Assembly: GCA_900472605.1 (NCBI GenBank)
Contig: UCJD01000037.1
Coordinates: 55,033-119,032 of the forward strand
Length of the DNA stretch: 64,000 nt
Source of the DNA: Hyphomicrobiales bacterium
GTDB lineage: Bacteria > Pseudomonadota > Alphaproteobacteria > Rhizobiales > Rhizobiaceae
Direction of reading: 5' to 3'
Shown here: one piece after another, positions 14,468-22,828 of the stretch
How positions within the stretch are numbered: the stretch's first letter is position 1
Layout: each line of letters opens with the position of its first letter
The notes under the pieces: model-generated
Database searches by the model: none
Told to the model about the DNA's origin: nothing
What the model saw: only the letters and a program-made list of their open reading frames with translations
Made by a program: the position numbers and the translations under genes

Positions 14468-17087
14468 TGTTCACAATCCTTTGTGGAACCACGATGATTT
14501 TCTTCGGCGCCTGGCCATTGAGCACGCGCTTGACATCCTCCAACGCAAGGGCGGCCTCGCTGACGGCAGTTTGATCTGCGTCGCGGGAGATTGTCAATTC
14601 GGCGCGCTTCTTGCCGTTGATCTGGACGGGCAGGACGACGTCGTTTTCGACAACAAGCGCGTCATCATACTTCGGCCAGGCTGTCTGGGAGAGCAAGGTG
14701 TCGTGACCCAGAACCGACCAGCACTCTTCCGCCAAGTGCGGCGTCATCGGTGCGACGAGTTGCACAAGGATCTCGGCTGCATCGCGCACGGCGGCGCGAT
14801 AGGCGGCGTCGGACTTGCCGGCGGCAACGGTGGTGAGTGGGCCAGCGACGGCGTTCACGAGCTCATAGATGTGCGCGACGGCCTTGTTGAACCACAGCTT
14901 ATCGTAGTCGTTTTGGACAGCCTTCAGCGTCTTGTGTGCCAGCTGGGAGATGGCAAGGGCTTCACCATCCTTAGCCGGAGTCGCCGTCACGTCACGCAAA
15001 GCTTCGGCGGCTTCCGAGATCAAGCGCCAGAGGCGCTGGGTGAAGCGGTGAGCGCCTTCGACGCCGGCTTCAGACCAGATCACATCGCGTTCCGGCGGCG
15101 AATCCGAGAGAACGAAGAAACGGGCCGTGTCGGCGCCGTAGGAAGCAATGATGTCATCGGGATCGACGACGTTTTTCTTCGATTTCGACATCTTCTCGAT
15201 CGAGCCGATGGAAATCTCTTCATTGTTGGACAGGAGAAACGCACGGCGTTTTCCGTCCAGTTCCTCAATCTTGATGTCGGCCGGTGCCACCCACTCGCGG
15301 CTCATGCCGGAGCCGCGGCTGTATGTCTCGTGCACCACCATGCCCTGCGTGAACAGGCCCTTGAACGGCTCCTTCACATCGACATGTCCGGTTTCGCGCA
15401 TGGCGCGGGTAAAGAAGCGCGAATAGAGCAGATGCAGGATCGCGTGCTCAATACCGCCGATATACTGATCGACAGGGAGCCAGCGGTTGGCAGCCGCGAA
15501 ATCCGTCGGCTTGTTCTCCCAAGGCGCCGTGAAGCGGGTAAAGTACCAGCTGGAATCGACGAAGGTGTCCATCGTGTCGGTTTCACGGCGGGCATCCTTG
15601 CCGCAATGCGGGCAGGCGACGTGGCGCCACGTGGGATGGCGGTCGAGCGGATTGCCCGGCTGATCGAACGTGACGTCCTCCGGCAGCTTGACCGGAAGAT
15701 CCTTTTTCGGCACCGGCAAGACACCGCAATCCTGGCAGTGAATGACCGGGATCGGGCAGCCCCAATAGCGTTGGCGGGAAATACCCCAGTCGCGCAGGCG
15801 GAAGTTGACCTTGCGTTCGCCTTGAGGGGCATTGCCCAGAGACGCGGATGACAGGCGGTCGGCAACGATCGCGAAGGCTTCGTCTGTGGACTTCCCATCC
15901 AGGAAGCGTGAGTTGATCATAATGCCGTCGCCATCATAAGCGGTATCGCCGACGGCGAAGGTCGCGACGTCACCATCACGCGGCATGACGACAGGTATAA
16001 CCGGAAGGCCATATTTGCGGGCGAAGTCGAGGTCGCGCTGATCGCCTGCCGGGCAGCCGAAGATGGCGCCCGTGCCATAGTCCATCAGCACGAAGTTGGC
16101 GATGTAAACAGGCAGTTCCCAGGAGGGATCCAGCGGATGTCGGACACGGATGCCGGTGTCGATACCCCTCTTCTCGGCGGTCTCAAGCGCTGCCAGTGAC
16201 GTGCCGGCGCGGCGGACGTCCTCGCAGAAGGCCTCGATGTCGGCACTCTTGGACGCAGCATCCTTGGCCAGCGGGTGGTCCGCCGAAATCGCCAGGAACG
16301 AGGCGCCAAACAGCGTGTCCGGTCGTGTGGTGTAAACAGTAACCTCAGTATCGCCGGCGGGCGCGGTTTCACCGACGATCTCCCAGCGGATGGTCATGCC
16401 CTCGGAGCGGCCGATCCAGTTCCTCTGCATCAGACGGACCTTCTCGGGCCACTGATCGAGACCATCCAAGGCGTCCAGCAGATCCTGGCTGAAGTCGGTA
16501 ATCTTGAAAAACCACTGTGTCAGCTCGCGCTGCTCGACAAGAGCGCCTGAGCGCCATCCGCGACCGTCGATGACCTGCTCGTTGGCGAGAACCGTGTTGT
16601 CGACCGGGTCCCAATTGACCTTGGACTGCTTGCGGTAGACGAGACCCTTTTCCAGGAAGTCCACGAACATATGCTGCTGGTGCTGGTAGTAGTCCACATC
16701 GCAAGTGGCGAATTCGCGGCTCCAGTCGAGCGACAGGCCCATGGCCTTCAGCTGCGACTTCATCGACGCGATGTTCTGGTAGGTCCATGCGGCAGGGTGA
16801 ACGTTGCGCTCCATCGCGGCGTTTTCAGCCGGCATGCCGAAGGCGTCCCAACCCATGGGGTGCAGCACGTTATAGCCACGGGCGCGCTTGTAGCGCGCGA
16901 CGACGTCGCCCATCGCATAGTTGCGGACGTGGCCCATGTGGATGCGGCCGGACGGATACGGGAACATCTCCAGCACGTAGTATTTCTCGCGCGGATCAGC
17001 GTTGTCGGTCTCGAAGACCTTCGCTTCGTTCCATTTTTTCTGCCAGCGAGGCTCGGCATCGCGCGGATTATAACGTTCGGTAGCCAT
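14457..17087 (-). CDS. leuS: Leucyl-tRNA synthetase
   Basis: LeuS charges tRNA-Leu and edits mischarged isoleucine and norvaline. The 876-residue product carries the class I HIGH-type motif PYPSGRIHMGHVRNY near residue 45, an inserted CP1 editing domain including a TTRPDTLFGASF segment, a Cys-rich zinc-like stretch (HCQDCG and CPHCG), and EKMSKSKKNVVDPDD. Length is normal for bacterial LeuS. It is the first gene of the minus-strand run leuS-lptE-holA; the divergent PLP-binding protein gene starts 198 bp away. Confidence 0.98.
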   Translation of the reverse strand: MATERYNPRDAEPRWQKKWNEAKVFETDNADPREKYYVLEMFPYPSGRIHMGHVRNYAMGDVVARYKRARGYNVLHPMGWDAFGMPAENAAMERNVHPAAWTYQNIASMKSQLKAMGLSLDWSREFATCDVDYYQHQQHMFVDFLEKGLVYRKQSKVNWDPVDNTVLANEQVIDGRGWRSGALVEQRELTQWFFKITDFSQDLLDALDGLDQWPEKVRLMQRNWIGRSEGMTIRWEIVGETAPAGDTEVTVYTTRPDTLFGASFLAISADHPLAKDAASKSADIEAFCEDVRRAGTSLAALETAEKRGIDTGIRVRHPLDPSWELPVYIANFVLMDYGTGAIFGCPAGDQRDLDFARKYGLPVIPVVMPRDGDVATFAVGDTAYDGDGIMINSRFLDGKSTDEAFAIVADRLSSASLGNAPQGERKVNFRLRDWGISRQRYWGCPIPVIHCQDCGVLPVPKKDLPVKLPEDVTFDQPGNPLDRHPTWRHVACPHCGKDARRETDTMDTFVDSSWYFTRFTAPWENKPTDFAAANRWLPVDQYIGGIEHAILHLLYSRFFTRAMRETGHVDVKEPFKGLFTQGMVVHETYSRGSGMSREWVAPADIKIEELDGKRRAFLLSNNEEISIGSIEKMSKSKKNVVDPDDIIASYGADTARFFVLSDSPPERDVIWSEAGVEGAHRFTQRLWRLISEAAEALRDVTATPAKDGEALAISQLAHKTLKAVQNDYDKLWFNKAVAHIYELVNAVAGPLTTVAAGKSDAAYRAAVRDAAEILVQLVAPMTPHLAEECWSVLGHDTLLSQTAWPKYDDALVVENDVVLPVQINGKKRAELTISRDADQTAVSEAALALEDVKRVLNGQAPKKIIVVPQRIVNIVV

Positions 17088-17285
17088 GGTATTCGTATTT
17101 CCGGAAAATCAAGGGAAGTTGGTGGTGACCTTCACCATGAAACCACCGTAGCGTCAAGTTTTGCCGACGCGGATTGGGGCCGATCGGCGCCGCGCGGCGA
17201 TAATTTCGAGGCTTCCGACCTTGGCAAGCCAGGATCGGGTGTTTAGTGCATTTTCATTGTTTTCGATGATGGACCGAGGCGCAAG

Positions 17286-17945
17286 ATGGAACTTCAAGAG
17301 CGACTGGAAGAGGTTCGCGGCCGGATCGCCGCGGCGGCCCGCGAAACGGGAAGAGCGGAAGGCGCGGTGCAGCTCGTGGCCGTGTCCAAGACTTTCGACG
17401 CGGATCAGATCCGTCCGGCCATTCAGGCTGGCCAGCGCGTGTTCGGTGAAAACCGCGTGCAGGAAAGCCAGGGCAAGTGGCCGGTGCTGAAAAGCGAGAC
17501 CGATGGGATCGAACTTCACCTGATCGGACCGCTGCAGTCGAACAAGGCCGGCGAGGCGGTCGCGCTCTTCGATGTTATCGAGACGGTCGACCGCGAGAAG
17601 ATCGCACGCGCGCTTGCTGATGAAATGAAGCGCCAGGGCAAGGCCCCTCGCCTCTATGTGCAGGTCAATACGGGCCTCGAGCCGCAGAAGGCCGGCATCG
17701 CGCCGGATGATACGGCTGGTTTCGTGGCGCTCTGCCGCGATGAGCTTGGTCTTTCCGTGGAAGGGCTGATGTGCATTCCGCCGGCCGATGAAAACCCGGG
17801 CCCGCATTTCGCGCTGCTGGCGAAACTGGCCAGGGCTTGTGGTGTCGAGAAGCTCTCTATGGGCATGTCGGGTGACTACGAGACAGCCGTTGCCTTCGGC
17901 GCCACCAGCGTCCGCGTCGGGTCCGCCATTTTCGGCACGCGCTGA
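17286..17945 (+). CDS. YggS-family pyridoxal phosphate homeostasis protein
   Basis: Members of this family bind pyridoxal 5'-phosphate in a single-domain TIM barrel and buffer PLP and amino-acid pools without a known catalytic reaction. The 219-residue product has AVSKTFDADQIRPAI with the PLP-binding Lys near residue 37, the FGENRVQE motif, HLIGPLQSNK, and the C-terminal LSMGMSGDYETAVAFGATSVRVGSAIFG signature in outline. Length is typical. It stands alone on the plus strand between leuS and trcR, with a weak parS-like site just downstream. Confidence 0.95.
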   Translation: MELQERLEEVRGRIAAAARETGRAEGAVQLVAVSKTFDADQIRPAIQAGQRVFGENRVQESQGKWPVLKSETDGIELHLIGPLQSNKAGEAVALFDVIETVDREKIARALADEMKRQGKAPRLYVQVNTGLEPQKAGIAPDDTAGFVALCRDELGLSVEGLMCIPPADENPGPHFALLAKLARACGVEKLSMGMSGDYETAVAFGATSVRVGSAIFGTR

Positions 17946-17998
17946 GTATTCGTTTTGGTCATGGTCAGCAAGGCCGTGACTAGGATGGTCTGCTGGAA

Positions 17999-18014
17999 TG
18001 TTTCACGGGAAACG
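17999..18014. other. Weak parS-like site (site 5)
   Basis: TGTTTCACGGGAAACG matches parS at 14 of 16 positions but one mismatch falls in the central CACGTG core. It lies in the convergent gap between the YggS-family gene and trcR. Core mutations usually weaken ParB binding, so its activity is doubtful. Confidence 0.45.
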
Positions 18015-18050
18015 TTTGCGATCTGCGTTACGGTGCGATCACGAACCGGC

Positions 18051-18077
18051 AATAAAAAACCCCGCCGAAGCGGGGTT
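18051..18077 (-). terminator. Intrinsic terminator of trcR
   Basis: On the minus strand an 8-bp stem (AACCCCGC and GCGGGGTT, 18058-18077) closes a TTCG tetraloop and is followed by TTTTTTATT. Position is 20 bp beyond the trcR stop codon. Confidence 0.9.
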
Positions 18078-18097
18078 CTATCAACCTATGCGATCGC

Positions 18098-18799
18098 TCA
18101 GTAACGATCGTCTTCGTCTTCATCCGGCGTCGAGGACTTCAGCGACTTGAGCTTCGCGAAGACGGCATCGGCGTCGATTTCCTTTTCTTCCTCACGCTCG
18201 TAGCTCGGAGCAAGGCGTTCGGTCTCGTGGGCGGACTGCAGCGTTTCGCCGAGTTCGGCGGCAGTCGGCAACGGACGGCCCTTGGCAGCTTTTTCGACTT
18301 CCATGTCCAGGTCGATCTGGCTGCAGAGGCCGAGCGTAACAGGATCCATCGGCGTCAGGTTGGCGGCGTTCCAGTGGGTACGCTCGCGGATCTGTTCGAT
18401 GGTCGATTTAGTGGTGCCGACGAGCCGGGAAATTTGGGCGTCCTTCAATTCCGGATGATTGCGAACCAGCCACAGGATGGCGTTCGGGCGGTCCTGGCGC
18501 TTGGAAACCGGTGTGTAGCGCGGGCCGCGGCGCTTGGATTCAGGAACGCGCACCTTCGGCTCGGAGAGCTTCAGCTTGTGGGCGGGATTCTTTTCGGCGC
18601 GCTCGATTTCGTCACGCGACAGCTGACCGGTAGAGATCGGATCCAGGCCCTTGATGCCCTGCGCAGCTTCGCCGTCAGCTATCGCCTTCACTTCCAGAGG
18701 GTGCAATTTGCAGAACTGAGCGATCTGGTCGAAAGACAGAGCTGTGTTGTCGACGAGCCAAATAGCGGTCGCCTTCGGCATAAGCAGTTGTTGAGCCAT
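18098..18799 (-). CDS. trcR: Cell-cycle transcriptional regulator TrcR (DUF1013)
   Basis: DUF1013 proteins are conserved across alphaproteobacteria and have been described as TrcR, a global cell-cycle regulator associated with RNA polymerase. The 233-residue product begins MAQQLLMPKATAIWLVDNTALSFDQIAQFC and contains two helix-turn-helix-like segments, one in that first part and one around DAQISRLVGTTKSTIEQIRERTHW. The C-terminal third is acidic, rich in Glu/Asp, and ends DEDEDDRY. It has its own terminator and a 222-bp divergent gap to acs. The function is from memory of the family; no motif proves the regulatory targets here. Confidence 0.88.
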   Translation of the reverse strand: MAQQLLMPKATAIWLVDNTALSFDQIAQFCKLHPLEVKAIADGEAAQGIKGLDPISTGQLSRDEIERAEKNPAHKLKLSEPKVRVPESKRRGPRYTPVSKRQDRPNAILWLVRNHPELKDAQISRLVGTTKSTIEQIRERTHWNAANLTPMDPVTLGLCSQIDLDMEVEKAAKGRPLPTAAELGETLQSAHETERLAPSYEREEEKEIDADAVFAKLKSLKSSTPDEDEDDRY

Positions 18800-19021
18800 G
18801 GATATAGTCCTTCTGTCGTCCGCGCCGGTGTCGCGGTCCGTGGGTTGTCACCACTATGTCCGGGAAATTATGCCGCTATATAACCGGAGTGACGCATAAT
18901 TGCAATTGATCACGAATGAAATGACCTTTGTCTAATTGCCGGGTCGATGCGACCTGTTATGAATGCATGAAATCGCCTGCGACGCGCTCTTGTTGCTGGC
19001 GTCCGAGTGAGGAGGAAATCG

Positions 19022-20977
19022 ATGTCGGAGAAGATCTACCCGGTGCAAAAGCCGGTTCAGAACCATGCGCTGATCGACAAGGCCAAGTACGAGAAATGGT
19101 ACGAAGAGAGCGTCGAAAATCCGGATAAGTTCTGGGGCAAGCATGGCAAGCGGATCGACTGGTTCAAGCCTTATACGAAGGTGAAGAACACCTCTTTCAC
19201 CGGCAACGTCAAGATCAAGTGGTACGAGGACGGCCAGACGAACGTCTCCTACAACTGTATCGACAGGCACCTGAAGACCAACGGCAACCAGGTTGCGATC
19301 ATCTTCGAGGGTGACAACCCCTACATCGACAAGAAGATCACCTACAACGAGCTTTACGAGCATGTTTGTCGCATGGCGAACGTGTTGAAGAAGCATGGCG
19401 TCAAGAAGGGCGACCGGGTCACCATCTACATGCCGATGATCCCCGAGGCTGCCTATGCGATGCTCGCCTGCGCCCGCATCGGCGCCGTGCATTCGATCGT
19501 CTTCGGCGGCTTTTCGCCGGAAGCACTGGCGGGGCGGATCGTCGACTGCGAATCAACCTTTGTCATCACCTGCGATGAGGGCGTGCGCGGCGGCAAGCCG
19601 GTGCCCCTGAAGGAAAACACCGACACGGCGATCCATATCGCTGCGCGCCAGCATGTGATCGTCGAAAAGGTTCTGGTGGTTCGCCGCACGGGCGGCAAGA
19701 CCGGCTGGGCGCCGGGTCGCGACCTCTGGTATCACCAGGAAATGGCGACGGTGAAGCCGGAATGCCCGCCCGCCAAGATGAAGGCTGAAGATCCGCTCTT
19801 CATCCTCTACACGTCAGGTTCGACCGGCAAGCCGAAGGGGGTGCTGCACACCACCGGCGGCTATCTCGTCTACGCGGCGATGACGCACGAATATGTTTTC
19901 GACTATCACCCCGGCGATATCTACTGGTGCACGGCCGATGTCGGCTGGGTCACCGGCCACTCCTATATCGTCTATGGGCCCCTCGCGAATTGCGCGACCA
20001 CGTTGATGTTCGAGGGCGTCCCCAACTTTCCGGATCAGGGGCGCTTCTGGGAGGTGATCGACAAGCACAAGGTCAACATCTTCTACACGGCGCCGACCGC
20101 AATTCGCTCGCTGATGGGCGCCGGCGATCATTTCGTGACGCGTTCTTCGCGATCGAGCCTGCGTCTGCTCGGCACGGTGGGCGAGCCCATCAATCCCGAG
20201 GCGTGGGAATGGTATTACAACGTCGTCGGCGACAAGCGTTGCCCTGTCATCGATACATGGTGGCAGACGGAGACAGGCGGCCACATGATCACGCCGCTGC
20301 CCGGCGCGACCGACCTGAAGCCGGGTTCGGCGACGAAGCCATTCTTCGGCGTGAAGCCGCAGCTGGTAGACAATGAAGGCAATGTGCTTGAGGGAGCGGC
20401 GGACGGCAATCTCTGCATCACGGACAGCTGGCCCGGGCAGATGCGCACGGTCTATGGCGACCACGAACGTTTCATCCAGACCTACTTCTCGACCTACAAG
20501 GGCAAGTATTTCACCGGCGACGGCTGCCGGCGCGATGAGGACGGCTATTACTGGATTACTGGCCGCGTCGACGACGTTCTCAATGTTTCCGGCCATCGCC
20601 TCGGCACGGCCGAGGTCGAATCGGCGCTGGTATCGCACAGCCTGGTGTCGGAGGCGGCTGTTGTCGGCTATCCGCACGCTATCAAGGGTCAGGGCATCTA
20701 TTGCTATGTCACCTTGATGGCCGGCAACGAGGGTTCGGACGAGCTTCGTCAGCAGCTGATCAAGCATGTCCGCAACGAGATTGGTCCGATCGCTGCGCCC
20801 GACAAAATCCAGTTCTCGCCCGGACTGCCGAAGACCCGGTCGGGAAAGATCATGCGGCGCATTTTGCGAAAAATCGCCGAAGATGACTTCGGCTCATTAG
20901 GCGATACGTCGACGCTGGCAGATCCGGCGGTCGTGGATGATTTGATCGCCAACAGGCAGAACAAGGCAGCTGCTTAA
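19022..20977 (+). CDS. acs: Acetyl-CoA synthetase
   Basis: Acs activates acetate to acetyl-CoA through acetyl-AMP. The 651-residue product has the ANL-family P-loop YTSGSTGKPKGV (about residues 261-272), the DTWWQTETGG motif, YWITGRVDDVLNVSGHRLG and the C-terminal PKTRSGKIMRR containing the Lys that acetyltransferases modify to inactivate the enzyme. ATG 19022 is chosen with GGAGG six bases upstream; upstream in-frame starts are unlikely. A hairpin terminator follows at 20998. Confidence 0.97.
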   Translation: MSEKIYPVQKPVQNHALIDKAKYEKWYEESVENPDKFWGKHGKRIDWFKPYTKVKNTSFTGNVKIKWYEDGQTNVSYNCIDRHLKTNGNQVAIIFEGDNPYIDKKITYNELYEHVCRMANVLKKHGVKKGDRVTIYMPMIPEAAYAMLACARIGAVHSIVFGGFSPEALAGRIVDCESTFVITCDEGVRGGKPVPLKENTDTAIHIAARQHVIVEKVLVVRRTGGKTGWAPGRDLWYHQEMATVKPECPPAKMKAEDPLFILYTSGSTGKPKGVLHTTGGYLVYAAMTHEYVFDYHPGDIYWCTADVGWVTGHSYIVYGPLANCATTLMFEGVPNFPDQGRFWEVIDKHKVNIFYTAPTAIRSLMGAGDHFVTRSSRSSLRLLGTVGEPINPEAWEWYYNVVGDKRCPVIDTWWQTETGGHMITPLPGATDLKPGSATKPFFGVKPQLVDNEGNVLEGAADGNLCITDSWPGQMRTVYGDHERFIQTYFSTYKGKYFTGDGCRRDEDGYYWITGRVDDVLNVSGHRLGTAEVESALVSHSLVSEAAVVGYPHAIKGQGIYCYVTLMAGNEGSDELRQQLIKHVRNEIGPIAAPDKIQFSPGLPKTRSGKIMRRILRKIAEDDFGSLGDTSTLADPAVVDDLIANRQNKAAA

Positions 20978-20997
20978 TATCGGCTGCTGCTAATGAG

Positions 20998-21029
20998 AGG
21001 CCGCTTGGGGAAACCGAAGCGGCCTTAAT
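20998..21029 (+). terminator. Probable terminator after acs
   Basis: A 9-bp stem (AGGCCGCTT 20998-21006 with AAGCGGCCT 21017-21025) with a 10-nt loop is followed by TAATCTT, a weak U tract. It overlaps the stop codon of the convergent thermonuclease-like gene. Confidence 0.65.
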
Positions 21030-21474
21030 CTTGATCGCGGCATGGCGTCTTCGGCTTCCGACCGCCCTCATAGGCAACGGCGATCCCCTCGCCCAGCATA
21101 TACTGAGCCGGATTCCGTCCATCCGACAGCGTGACGTCCGCAAGGATGCGACCGAAGTATTTGTCGCCTGCAATTCGGGTTAGCTGCACCTGCGGCGAAG
21201 CGTCGGTGAGTTTTTCCAGCACTTGGCGGGCATCAATGCCCGCACGCCTGACCGTCGCGCATTTCGAGTGCATTTCAGGCGTATCGATGCCGCGGATGCG
21301 GACGTAGACTTCCACGGTTTGCTGCGGCCAAGGCCGAGCCGCGACCAGCAAGGTGCATCCATCGATGACGCGGAGTATTTCCGCCGAAACGGGTCCGGCG
21401 ATCTCATCGCGCGTGAAACCCGGCTTCGAAAGTGCCGCAAGGATCGCTAGTGCTGTGATGGTGCGCGTGAACAT
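21025..21474 (-). CDS. Exported thermonuclease-like (SNase domain) protein with altered metal site
   Basis: The 149-residue product has an N-terminal hydrophobic signal-like segment (about 1-20) and then a staphylococcal-nuclease-type OB fold. Comparison from memory with S. aureus nuclease: the Asp19 position is Asp38, Arg35 is Arg59, Asp40/Thr41/Glu43 are Asp64/Thr65/Glu67 in RGIDTPE, and Arg87 is Arg109. The calcium ligand Asp21 of the DGDT motif is replaced by Cys40 (IDGCTLLV). The domain is otherwise intact. It may use a different metal, be weakly active, or have a non-nuclease role. It converges with acs; no Shine-Dalgarno is clear before the ATG. Confidence 0.85.
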   Translation of the reverse strand: MFTRTITALAILAALSKPGFTRDEIAGPVSAEILRVIDGCTLLVAARPWPQQTVEVYVRIRGIDTPEMHSKCATVRRAGIDARQVLEKLTDASPQVQLTRIAGDKYFGRILADVTLSDGRNPAQYMLGEGIAVAYEGGRKPKTPCRDQD

Positions 21475-21522
21475 ATAAGGAATAAATTCCGATATTCGCG
21501 CGAAGTCAATAGGAATATTTAC

Positions 21523-21747
21523 TTAGAAATCGATGGCACGACCGTTGATTTCCCAGTCGCCGAAGCGCGCGGGATCGGCTCCCCCACGTCCACCGATCTC
21601 CGTCGGCATATCATTCGGCTGTTCGTTGCGCCGGCGCTCCTCGGCTTCTGCAAGCGCACGTTTGGCGGCGGGCGAGAGCATCTTGCGGGGAGGCTGCATC
21701 CCTTCCTCTGCCAAGGCCTCGATATTGTCGTTATCCGCTTCTTGCAT
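21523..21747 (-). CDS. DUF1674 / SDHAF4-like succinate dehydrogenase assembly factor
   Basis: The 74-residue product ends with GGRGGADPARFGDWEINGRA, the diagnostic C-terminal signature of DUF1674, the family of mitochondrial SDHAF4, which protects flavinylated SdhA during complex II assembly. Before it comes a charged PLSPAAKRALAEAEERR-type helix. I chose ATG 21747; a TTG at 21783 would add 12 residues. It is divergent from htpX with about 120 bp between starts. The assembly role in bacteria is inferred from the eukaryotic homologue. Confidence 0.85.
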   Translation of the reverse strand: MQEADNDNIEALAEEGMQPPRKMLSPAAKRALAEAEERRRNEQPNDMPTEIGGRGGADPARFGDWEINGRAIDF

Positions 21748-21865
21748 CACATACGCCCGGTTGAAAATATTGAAAATGGCCAATGAATAACCAGATTATA
21801 GGATGCCGACACAGCGATTGAAACCCTTTGAGCGCAAACGACGCTCGCCTGAAATGGAGACGATG

Positions 21866-22828
21866 ATGAACCTTGTCCGTACTGCCATGTTGCTTGCCTT
21901 CATGACGGCACTGTTCATGGTCGTCGGGTTTATGATCGGTGGCCGCAGCGGCATGATGATCGCGTTCCTGATCGCGGCCGGGATGAACTTCTTTTCCTAT
22001 TGGAATTCCGACCGCATGGTGCTTTCGGCCTATCGTGCCCAAGAGATCGATGAGCGGAACGCGCCGGAGTTTTTCAACATCATCCGCGATCTCTCACACA
22101 ATGCCGGCTTGCCGATGCCGAAGGTCTATCTCTACGACAGCCCGCAGCCGAACGCTTTTGCGACGGGTCGCAACCCCGAGAATGCCGCGGTGGCGGCGTC
22201 GACTGGCCTGTTGAGCGCACTGTCGCCGGAAGAGGTTGCCGGTGTCATGGCGCATGAGCTGGCGCACGTTCAAAACCGCGACACGCTGACGATGACGATC
22301 ACGGCAACGCTTGCCGGCGCCATCTCGATGCTCGGCAACTTTGCCTTTTTCTTCGGCGGCAACCGCGAGAACAACAACAATCCGCTCGGTTTCGTCGGCG
22401 TTCTGCTCGCGATGATCGTCGCGCCCATGGCTGCTATGCTGGTGCAGATGGCAATCAGCCGGACGCGCGAGTATTCCGCCGACCGGCGCGGCGCCGAGAT
22501 TTGCGGCAATCCGCTGTGGCTTGCTTCGGCGCTTGGCAAGATCGCCCGGGGCGCCTCGAATATCCCGAACTACGACGCCGAGCGCAATCCGGCGACGGCA
22601 CACATGTTCATCATCAATCCGTTGACGGGTGCGGGCATGGACAACCTGTTTTCCACCCACCCGAATACGGAAAACCGCATTGCTGCGCTGCAGGAAATGG
22701 CGCGAAACGGCATGAATAACTCGACGCCGTCGGTTCCTGCTGCTAATCCCGTGCGCAAATCGCGCTCAGTTCCGGATGCCGGCCTTGGCCGCGGTGGTTC
22801 GCAACCGCCAAAGGGTCCCTGGTCTTGA
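21866..22828 (+). CDS. htpX: Membrane zinc metalloprotease HtpX
   Basis: HtpX degrades damaged inner-membrane proteins together with FtsH. The 320-residue product has two N-terminal transmembrane helices, the zinc-binding MAHELAHVQNRD with the HExxH signature, two further hydrophobic segments, and the third zinc ligand in EYSADRRGAEI. ATG 21866 is chosen because GGAGA lies five bases upstream and family members start MNL.RTAMLL. The stop codon overlaps the TTG start of the next gene, so the two are probably coupled. Confidence 0.95.
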   Translation: MNLVRTAMLLAFMTALFMVVGFMIGGRSGMMIAFLIAAGMNFFSYWNSDRMVLSAYRAQEIDERNAPEFFNIIRDLSHNAGLPMPKVYLYDSPQPNAFATGRNPENAAVAASTGLLSALSPEEVAGVMAHELAHVQNRDTLTMTITATLAGAISMLGNFAFFFGGNRENNNNPLGFVGVLLAMIVAPMAAMLVQMAISRTREYSADRRGAEICGNPLWLASALGKIARGASNIPNYDAERNPATAHMFIINPLTGAGMDNLFSTHPNTENRIAALQEMARNGMNNSTPSVPAANPVRKSRSVPDAGLGRGGSQPPKGPWS

